5,523 bases of DNA from a bacterium. Lineage in GTDB: Bacteria; UBA9089; UBA9088. This document shows, in pieces, positions 1-5,523 of the stretch. Each line of letters starts with the position of its first letter. Position 1 is the stretch's first letter. The notes under the pieces were generated by a model, which saw only the letters and a list, made by a program, of their open reading frames with translations, had not been told where the DNA came from and did not search any database. The translations under genes were made by a program, and so were the position numbers. The stretch covers positions 1 to 5,523 of the forward strand of contig DNCM01000073.1 of the NCBI GenBank assembly GCA_003498085.1, in the 5' to 3' direction.

Positions 1-1720
1 TTAGCTTTGCTTCATATGGATCAGAGGGAATTCTTAAATTTTTAGATTTCCAAGCAATCGCGAGGTTATTTAAAAATCTATTTATGGTTAACTTCTCTGT
101 GATAGCTTCCAAATAATCCTTTAACTCGCCACATTCCATAGCTTCTTTGGCATATTGCACCTTTGGATTTTCTGTCTCTATTTTTATTCGAGCCATTGCC
201 CATTCAAGAGGCAAGTTTTTTTCATGACCTGGGGTTCCCCTCTTTTTAAGAACCAATCTTCCTCCTATTGGATCAGCAATTCCCAGCACATCAAAGACAT
301 GAACCTTTGAACCTGCCACAAAACCAGAAATACCAATATTTGGATGGTACAAAAATACTTTATTTTTTGATTCTTTAGCTAATTTCTTTGTATTCATCAT
401 CCCATTTGAATCTACATAGTACAAAAATCCTCCATCTTCTGATTTTTCAACTAGTCTTTTTGTATTTATGCCAACCCAATGAAACATGCTATATTCGTAG
501 TCAGACATTTTTACAGGGTTTTTATTTTTATCAAGAGTAAAATTTATAAAGAACCCCCTTTCATCGGTAATGCCATTTTTTCCCACACCCCCTTTATAAG
601 AAACCCTTAACCATAAAGCAGATGTAAAACACCATATAATTACTATACTAATTAAAAAGGCCCGAAAGGGGGTATTAAAGAAAATTGGTAGCATTGTCAA
701 TAATAATGAAAAAAAACCTGGGAGGAGGTATCTTGCGTGCATAAAATCGCCCCCCATTAAGACAATGTAGAGAATATGGAGTAAACCAGATAAGATGAAA
801 GGAAAGAGAACTAAACCCTCTTTCTTTCTACAGATTAATAATAAAAAAATAAAAATCCCTAAAGGGATATATAAACCGTAGGGTGATATAAAATCCCATA
901 AATATACAATTCCTTGGTGTAGATTGATTTTAAAAGCCTCCTTTGCTAGTGCTGGATTAGGAAAAAATGATGCAAAATATCCCATTCTGAATATCTGATA
1001 AGAAAAGGGTAGGGAAAAAGAAAAAATGACTATTTTTATAATCTTAATAATTGAAAATCTTGCTTGTTGTTTTAAAAGAATCAATATTGAGAAAAATAAG
1101 AAGAATATCCAAAATAATCCCATATCTGGTCTTATAAGAGTCCCGAGACTAAACCAAAATAGGGATTTATAGAGTATTTTGGTATTAGAAGAAAGCTTGG
1201 ACATTAAATAGAATGAAAACCCTAAGTAGAAAAAAGAAAGGCCTGTTTCTAATCCTGAGGTAGCGAAATCCCAGAATGGAGGAAGAGATACAATTACAAA
1301 CATTCCTAAAGGAATTAAGAGAGAAGCTTCATTATCTTTCAATCTTCTGAATATACTCATTTCCCCTAATGTGCCAAATAAAACCCCAAGAAATGAAAAT
1401 ATTAATCCTAAGCAGACTGCAGTCCATTCAATAGATTTTGTAATTAAGGAACTCAAGGAGAGGATAGCTATCCACAAAGGATGGGTATAAACCTCAACCC
1501 TTTCATCTATATTGAATACGGGTCCATAACCAGCATTAAGATTTTGGATCACACGAAAACTTATAAATGCATCTTCTGTATTCCATCTATGGGTAAAACC
1601 TAAAGAGAACAAAAGAAAGGCCGGGAGGATGATAATAAACCATTGAAAAATCTCCTTTAACTTGCTATAAAAGATTCCAGCTTTAGTTTTCTTCTGAAAC
1701 TTCAAGTTTTTATTTCTCAT
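1..1720 (-). CDS. AftB/ZomB-like GT-C membrane glycosyltransferase, 3' end beyond window
   Basis: The frame is open from an ATG at 1720 to the left edge: 573 residues with no stop, so the C-terminus is missing. The N-terminus is basic, followed by a membrane helix at about 25-42. The first outside loop carries TEDAFISFR (48-56), whose acidic pair E49/D50 is the expected GT-C catalytic site, then GYGPVFN (64-70) and RVEVYTHPLW (74-83). About ten more hydrophobic helices follow to about residue 372, with GGDFMHARYLLP at 323-334. The soluble C-terminal part has DVLGIADPIGGRL (477-489) and PGHEKNLPLEW (497-507). This motif order is what I know from mycobacterial AftB, which adds terminal beta-1,2-arabinofuranose from decaprenyl-phosphate-arabinose, and from the proteobacterial ZomB family; the sugar here is unknown. 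The start lies 23 bases after the DUF2079 gene's stop, without a clear Shine-Dalgarno. A TTG at 1741 is a less likely start. The assignment rests on remembered motifs, not a search. Confidence 0.8.
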   Translation of the reverse strand, partial: MRNKNLKFQKKTKAGIFYSKLKEIFQWFIIILPAFLLFSLGFTHRWNTEDAFISFRVIQNLNAGYGPVFNIDERVEVYTHPLWIAILSLSSLITKSIEWTAVCLGLIFSFLGVLFGTLGEMSIFRRLKDNEASLLIPLGMFVIVSLPPFWDFATSGLETGLSFFYLGFSFYLMSKLSSNTKILYKSLFWFSLGTLIRPDMGLFWIFFLFFSILILLKQQARFSIIKIIKIVIFSFSLPFSYQIFRMGYFASFFPNPALAKEAFKINLHQGIVYLWDFISPYGLYIPLGIFIFLLLICRKKEGLVLFPFILSGLLHILYIVLMGGDFMHARYLLPGFFSLLLTMLPIFFNTPFRAFLISIVIIWCFTSALWLRVSYKGGVGKNGITDERGFFINFTLDKNKNPVKMSDYEYSMFHWVGINTKRLVEKSEDGGFLYYVDSNGMMNTKKLAKESKNKVFLYHPNIGISGFVAGSKVHVFDVLGIADPIGGRLVLKKRGTPGHEKNLPLEWAMARIKIETENPKVQYAKEAMECGELKDYLEAITEKLTINRFLNNLAIAWKSKNLRIPSDPYEAKL

Positions 1721-1743
1721 TTTTTTATTTTTCTTTGACAAAT

Positions 1744-4017
1744 TTATTTACCCCTTGTCTTTGTGTCAAGCCTTTTTTTGAGGGCTTCCAGATTTTCGCG
1801 AGCTTGAATATTACTTGGATTAAGTTTAACAACCTCTTCTAGTTCGTAAATGCTCGCAGATAAATTCTTTTTTTCATAATAATATTTGGCAAGAAAATAA
1901 TGTAATCCAATAAGTTGAGCCTTAGAATCCTTTTTATTCTTTGAATAAAGCAGAACTGCCTTTTTATATTCATCAAGTCCCCTATCCTCTTCTTTTAAGT
2001 TAAAATATATTGAGCCCCTAATAAGATGGCTTTGAGGGGAAGATAGCAATAAAAACTTCATTCTGGATAAGAGATTTTCTTCATATGATTTTTTTACAAA
2101 GAGATAAAAGCCTTCTTTATCAAAGATAAGCTGGAAGTCTTTAGCTTTTAATGCTTCATTAAGGGTCTTATTGACGAATTCCATATCAATCCAGATACTT
2201 GGGATTGTATTGAGAATAAGGTAGTCTGCCTCTTTGAACCTATCCAATCCAAAAAGAATCTTTCTTTGAGAGAAGTATGGAGAAATATCACTTGATGCTG
2301 ATACTATTGCCTCTTTTGGAATTAGCTTTTTCATCTCAAAGAATATCCTTGCCCTTTCTTTAATGATATAACTTTCTTTATTAAGGGGTATAGAAAAAAT
2401 TGTTTTATGGCAAGGAAATTCGTAGTGTACAACATCAGTGGTTATTTTTAGAGCAGGAAAGCTAAAGTAATAATTGGAAAGTAAAGAACAAGAGAGAATG
2501 TATATAGAAAAAGCAAATACATATTTTTTTGCCGAAGGAAACACCTTCATTATATTTGCTAGCCCATAAATCCCAGAAATTAAGACAATAGGGATAAAGG
2601 GCGAGGGATGTGCACTTACCAAAAGATATTGAAGACCATAATTAGCAAGGCTATGAAGAAGGAATTCAGGGATAGCCAGTATAATAAAAATGCTTGTTAA
2701 AGATAGAAAGCCTAATGGATTAAGGAGATAAATAATGTTATTAAAAATTATAAGCCTCCTATCAAACGATATAGCCTCAATAATTTTTTGGGGATGAAAG
2801 AGAAGGTTTCTAATTATCTCAAGAGGGGTTTCTCCTAAGTAGCTATATCTTCTTATAGCCGCCTGGTATCCAGAGTATGCTCCTTCTGATGTTGCCTCCC
2901 TTATATATGGAATTAAAACCTTTATTGAAAGATATGCCCAGATAATGCTTATTCCAATACTTACAAAGCCTATTGCCCTTTTCTTTTTTATTAAAAGAAT
3001 GTAAAAACCAAGCCCTATTATAGTTAGAGGAATATTCTCTTTAACCATCATTGAAAGAAATAGAAAGAGAAAATAGAATCCCCATCTTTCCTTTTCAAGA
3101 AAGTAGAAGGTAAACAAAAGAAATGGTATGCAAAGTGTTATCTCGTGAAATTCAAGTAGATTTACCCTGCTTGTCATAGGATAAAGGAGATAGGCAAGGG
3201 AGAATGAAAGGCCAAGAAGGGGATTTTTTAGTTTATCATTAGCAATTAGATATATTGGGATTGCTCCTATTCCTATATACATACTCTGAAGAGCCATAAG
3301 TGTGCAAGGATGAGGAAAGATTAAATAAAATGGGGCAAGGATGATTATGGCCGGGGAGAAGTGTTCACCAAGAAAGTTATATCCATGCCCTTGGGCATAT
3401 AATATCTTTCCATGTATTGTATCCCAGAAGATTTGGTCAAATAATGCCATATCACCAATCTTTGTTAGACTTAAATTAATGTAATTTAGGAAGGAAAGGA
3501 ATGAATAGATAGAGGAATAAAGGAACATAAAAATACCAAGTGCAAGATGTATCCAAAGAGGCTTTATCTGAAATGGCTTAATAGTTGTGGTTTTGATGAA
3601 AATGGCTATGCTTGTTATAATAATAAAAAAGAAGAGCTTGTGGAGGACAATATTTGGTATGTAGGTTTTTTCCAAAAATAAGGAAAAGGGGGAAAGGAGG
3701 ATTATAGGAAAAAAAGAGATTGCATCCTTAGATAGTGTAGAGAGGAATAGTGTTTTATTAAACCTTGAAACTATGTATGAAAATCCTAACCAAAAGGATA
3801 AAAAAATAATAACAAAAGGTAGGCTTTTTAAGAAAGAAAATGTCAATTTGGGGTTTTCAAGCTTTAAGATAAAGAAAGAAAAACTTATTCCAGAAAGTGC
3901 AACAAGAACCCCTTTTATTATTAATAGAAACAAGGAGGTTGTTGTGTTAATATTTGAAAGAGATTTCCTTTTCTTATAATTTGGCTTTATTGCTTCCTTA
4001 TCCTTTTTCTCTTTCAC
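1744..4017 (-). CDS. DUF2079 multi-spanning membrane protein with C-terminal TPR tail
   Basis: A complete 757-residue protein starting at GTG (4017) and ending at TAA. A lysine-rich cytoplasmic N-terminus (1-27) precedes roughly 15 hydrophobic segments between residues 30 and 518. DUF2079 signatures are MALFDQIFWDTIHGK (190-204), NFLGEHFSP (214-222), LLEFHEIT (287-294) and MVKENIPL (324-331). After the last helix comes a soluble domain (about 522-645) with IPKEAIVSASSDISPYFSQRK at 566-586 and ADYLILNT at 597-604, also typical of the family. Residues about 665-750 form two or three TPR-like helical pairs, the clearest being ASIYELEEVVKLNPSNIQA (721-739). DUF2079 proteins are GT-C-like, probably using a lipid-linked sugar on the outer membrane face; D189 and D194 in the first large loop are candidate catalytic acids. 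The TPR tail should lie outside and may bind a partner. No Shine-Dalgarno precedes the GTG. The upstream gene's TAG is in the same frame 24 bases before it, and the first in-frame ATG is at residue 190, so GTG is the sensible start. Confidence 0.88.
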   Translation of the reverse strand: MKEKKDKEAIKPNYKKRKSLSNINTTTSLFLLIIKGVLVALSGISFSFFILKLENPKLTFSFLKSLPFVIIFLSFWLGFSYIVSRFNKTLFLSTLSKDAISFFPIILLSPFSLFLEKTYIPNIVLHKLFFFIIITSIAIFIKTTTIKPFQIKPLWIHLALGIFMFLYSSIYSFLSFLNYINLSLTKIGDMALFDQIFWDTIHGKILYAQGHGYNFLGEHFSPAIIILAPFYLIFPHPCTLMALQSMYIGIGAIPIYLIANDKLKNPLLGLSFSLAYLLYPMTSRVNLLEFHEITLCIPFLLFTFYFLEKERWGFYFLFLFLSMMVKENIPLTIIGLGFYILLIKKKRAIGFVSIGISIIWAYLSIKVLIPYIREATSEGAYSGYQAAIRRYSYLGETPLEIIRNLLFHPQKIIEAISFDRRLIIFNNIIYLLNPLGFLSLTSIFIILAIPEFLLHSLANYGLQYLLVSAHPSPFIPIVLISGIYGLANIMKVFPSAKKYVFAFSIYILSCSLLSNYYFSFPALKITTDVVHYEFPCHKTIFSIPLNKESYIIKERARIFFEMKKLIPKEAIVSASSDISPYFSQRKILFGLDRFKEADYLILNTIPSIWIDMEFVNKTLNEALKAKDFQLIFDKEGFYLFVKKSYEENLLSRMKFLLLSSPQSHLIRGSIYFNLKEEDRGLDEYKKAVLLYSKNKKDSKAQLIGLHYFLAKYYYEKKNLSASIYELEEVVKLNPSNIQARENLEALKKRLDTKTRGK

Positions 4018-4041
4018 AAAGAGATTGTAGCATAGTAAAGC

Positions 4042-4995
4042 CTATTTTACAATCATTGATTTTATAGCCTTAAATTCCCCTGCCTTTATCTTGTAGAAAT
4101 ATAGCCCTTTTGAGACCTTTTGTTGTGAATCATTCCTTAAATCCCAGAATATTGCCTTATTTTCTTGGATATATGAGCCTTTGGTTTTTTGTCCTAATTC
4201 TATTGTTCTTACTTTTTGTCCTATGATGTTGTAGGCCTCAAGGGAAACATTGGTGTCATTTGATAGCCTAAATGGAATATAGCAACCCTGATTTGCTGGA
4301 TTGGGATATGATTGTAATAGTTGTGTCTCTGGAATAGCTGTTGTTATTGTTATTTTACATCCATAAGCTTGTATTTCCCTATTATTTGTATTTCTTGCTG
4401 ATATAGGGATAATCTTTATTGTTGTGTCTAGGTCTTCTGAGATTGCTTTGAATACAAGTTTTAGTGTTTTTGTTCCTATGATAAATAATGGCTCCTGGTT
4501 TGTTAATAAAAGTTTTGTTTGGTCATAGTCTACTTTTAGGTTTATTCCAGCAAGGTTTTCATTGTTGGAAGAGATGTCAATTGTAAGTTCTTCTTGGTAT
4601 GATAAAGCTTTTTTGTTTGGTGTTAATATTAGGGTTATTGGCTCTTGGTCTTCAATGAATGGAAGCTCTTCTATGTTTTGTTGGGATAAATATAAGGCAA
4701 TGTGTGCTTCAAATTCTGGGTTTATGGATAATTCTTGGACCTCTTGGTTTTCTTGTTGTTCTTTTATTGCTTTAAGGATTTCATTATAAGTTGATATTTC
4801 TTCTTGTATTCTTAGTTTTATTAGCTCAAAATTAACAATGGTTGTGTGGCCTTGTTTTACCCTTACTATCTTTACCTTTGGTCTATAACCATACTTAATT
4901 GCAAGAACAAAGTATCTTCCTGGTCTTAGGTTCTCTATAAAGTATTTTCCTTCATTGTCTGACGTTCCTTCACTGGCGAAGCCAGAAATATCCAT
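4042..4995 (-). CDS. C-terminal part of frameshifted surface protein: carboxypeptidase-regulatory-like, cohesin-like and FlgD-Ig sorting domains
   Basis: An open frame of 317 residues ending at TAG. Residues 1-56 are the second half of a carboxypeptidase-regulatory-like beta-sandwich (TSDNEGKYFIENLRPGRYFV at 11-30, YGYRPK at 35-40). Residues 57-118 are a charged, Gln/Glu-rich helical linker. Residues about 119-218 look like a cohesin-type beta domain (LSYQEELTIDIS at 131-142, LAGINLKVDYDQTKLLL at 148-164), a tentative match. Residues 224-317 are a FlgD-Ig/type IX-style sorting domain: LLQSYPNPANQGCYIPFRLS at 226-245, AYNIIGQKVRTI at 254-265, FWDLRND at 283-289, GLYFYKIKAGEF at 297-308, ending MIVK. 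Such domains direct export across the outer membrane or anchoring at the surface. The ATG at 4995 is preceded by AGGAG at 7 bases, but the domain continues upstream in the same frame as IKGAYVFAIGRSFG, so this is probably not the true start. It has no signal peptide of its own. The real gene continues to 5523 and beyond after a frameshift near 5035. Confidence 0.82.
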   Translation of the reverse strand: MDISGFASEGTSDNEGKYFIENLRPGRYFVLAIKYGYRPKVKIVRVKQGHTTIVNFELIKLRIQEEISTYNEILKAIKEQQENQEVQELSINPEFEAHIALYLSQQNIEELPFIEDQEPITLILTPNKKALSYQEELTIDISSNNENLAGINLKVDYDQTKLLLTNQEPLFIIGTKTLKLVFKAISEDLDTTIKIIPISARNTNNREIQAYGCKITITTAIPETQLLQSYPNPANQGCYIPFRLSNDTNVSLEAYNIIGQKVRTIELGQKTKGSYIQENKAIFWDLRNDSQQKVSKGLYFYKIKAGEFKAIKSMIVK

Positions 4996-5002
4996 TCCAA
5001 AA

Positions 5003-5007
5003 CTCCT
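5003..5007 (-). promoter_or_regulatory. Shine-Dalgarno-like AGGAG before the ATG at 4995
   Basis: AGGAG lies 7 bases before the ATG at 4995 and overlaps the TAG (5008-5006) that ends the upstream frame. It is the only textbook ribosome site seen in the window; the GTG at 4017 and ATG at 1720 have none. It could allow re-initiation after the frameshifted upstream product terminates. However, the same bases encode conserved-looking domain sequence (GRSFG) in the downstream frame, so it may be coincidental. Confidence 0.4.
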
Positions 5008-5523
5008 ACCTATTGCAAAAACATAGGCTCCTTTTATTTGGATTTCCTGTGTTCTTTTCTGTTATTGTTCCTGCAATTGCACCTTTTGTTTTCTTAACAA
5101 TTACTATTGTTGTTCCAATATTATTGTCTTCTCTTAGTTCTTGTATTGTATTTGCTGGGTCAACTATTACATTTATTGTATGGGTTCCTACTGGTCTTGC
5201 TCTCCAGACTACAGAGCTGTGTCTGGTTTGCCCTGGGGCAAGTCCCCATATTGTTTTTGTTCCATCTATTTGATTATCCCCATCAAGGAAGATTACTTTG
5301 ATATTATTTGCAGGTCTATTTCCAATGTTTTTAATCCATGCTATTATCCTTACCCTTGTTCCTTCTTCAACGATATATGATGGATAGACCTTTATTTTAC
5401 TTACAATAAGGTCAGGAAGATTAGTTGGGACAATAATATGGGTTGTTGCTGAGGCATAGGCAGAAATTGTTTCTTGTGGACAGGTTGTTGAGCCAATTAG
5501 TTCTGCTTGGTTTATTATTGTAG
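5006..5523 (-). CDS. Upstream part of the same surface protein: DUF11-like end, CARDB domain, start of carboxypeptidase-regulatory-like domain; 5' end beyond window, truncated by frameshift
   Basis: I translated this frame by hand. It is open from the right edge to a TAG at 5008-5006 (171 residues, no start in the window). The first 33 residues or so (INQAELIGSTT, then ASATTHIIV) resemble the end of a DUF11-type repeat. Residues 36-141 are a good CARDB domain (cell-adhesion-related, Pfam PF07705): PDLIVSKIKVYPS, AWIKNIGNRPANNIKVIFLD, GLAPGQT, VWRARPVGTHTINVIVDP, then IQELREDNNIGTTIVIV. After a KKTK linker, GAIAGTITEKNTGNP opens a carboxypeptidase-regulatory-like sandwich, and the frame then degenerates into RSLCFCNR and stops. 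The missing continuation (KGAYVFAIG and onward) sits in the frame of the downstream open reading frame, so the two are one gene. CARDB and DUF11 domains are extracellular adhesion or spacer modules. A signal peptide would lie outside the window. Confidence 0.8.
   Translation of the reverse strand, partial: TIINQAELIGSTTCPQETISAYASATTHIIVPTNLPDLIVSKIKVYPSYIVEEGTRVRIIAWIKNIGNRPANNIKVIFLDGDNQIDGTKTIWGLAPGQTRHSSVVWRARPVGTHTINVIVDPANTIQELREDNNIGTTIVIVKKTKGAIAGTITEKNTGNPNKRSLCFCNR
5032..5039 (-). other. Probable +1 frameshift site (one extra A) inside the surface-protein gene
   Basis: On the coding strand the stretch reads CCAAATAAAAGGAGCC. The upstream frame gives P-N-K-R-S and then a stop; the downstream frame gives I-K-G-A-Y-V-F-A. 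Removing one A from either the AAA (5039-5037) or the AAAA (5035-5032) run yields TGNPIKGAYVFAIG or TGNPNKGAYVFAIG. Either is an ordinary carboxypeptidase-regulatory-like sequence. The downstream frame is closed by a TAA at 5064-5062, so the change must lie between there and 5009, and the homology places it here. It may be an assembly error, a real inactivating mutation, or recoding. Confidence 0.75.

Noticed and set aside
661..670. CCC-GAAA-GGG small hairpin with a tetraloop
   Set aside because: A three-base stem within the coding sequence of the AftB/ZomB-like gene; expected by chance.
840..868. ATCCCT/AGGGAT stem followed on the minus strand by a T-rich run, like an intrinsic terminator
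   Set aside because: The stem is only 6 bp with a 2-base loop, and it lies inside an intact membrane-helix coding stretch (YIPLGIFIFL).
3773..3979. Plus-strand open frame of 68 codons, lysine-rich
   Set aside because: It lies wholly opposite the first helices of the DUF2079 gene, with no ribosome site or recognisable motif.
4562..4789. Plus-strand open frame of 75 codons
   Set aside because: It is antisense to the linker and cohesin-like region; its Ser/Trp/Cys-rich composition is typical of a shadow frame.
5013..5380. Overlapping plus-strand open frames, one with hydrophobic stretches resembling membrane helices
   Set aside because: They are antisense to the CARDB region, whose minus-strand translation is a clear domain. 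The hydrophobicity comes from T-rich sequence opposite A-rich codons.

Overview
The window is a low-GC, gene-dense piece of bacterial DNA in which every convincing gene is on the minus strand. In order of transcription (right to left) it holds three things. First is the 3' two-thirds or so of a large secreted, modular surface protein, broken by an apparent single-base frameshift (5523 down to 4042). Second is a DUF2079 multi-spanning membrane protein with a C-terminal TPR tail (4017 to 1744). Third is a membrane glycosyltransferase-like protein of the AftB/ZomB type that runs off the left edge (1720 to 1). The gaps between them are only 24 and 23 bases, with no terminator or promoter visible, so they look like one transcription unit entered from beyond the right edge. 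No RNA genes, mobile elements or CRISPR arrays were seen.

The surface protein reads as a DUF11-like repeat end, a CARDB domain, a carboxypeptidase-regulatory-like beta-sandwich, a charged helical linker, a cohesin-like beta domain, and a FlgD-Ig/type IX-style C-terminal sorting domain (YPNP motif near its start, MIVK at the end). The open frame is interrupted inside the carboxypeptidase-regulatory-like domain. The two halves join perfectly if one A is removed from a short A-rich stretch at 5032-5039. A standard gene caller would therefore report two proteins, 5523-5006 (partial) and 4995-4042, where homology says there is one.

The two membrane proteins are different branches of the GT-C fold (polyprenyl-phosphate-sugar-dependent transferases acting on the outer face of the membrane). 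The last gene has the acidic TEDAFISFR first-loop motif, GGDFMHARYLLP, and the C-terminal ADPIGGRL and PGHEKNLPLEW motifs that I associate with mycobacterial terminal arabinofuranosyltransferase AftB and the proteobacterial ZomB family. Together the three genes suggest a small cell-surface cassette in which an exported protein is made alongside enzymes that could glycosylate it or a surface polymer. That link is inference from gene order.

The combination of low GC, CARDB/FlgD-Ig sorted proteins and TPR-tailed GT-C enzymes fits uncultured candidate-phylum bacteria with a Gram-negative envelope (for example WOR-3, Desantisbacteria or Omnitrophota-like groups). The sequence alone does not settle the lineage. 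There is no gene-free stretch longer than about 25 bases.
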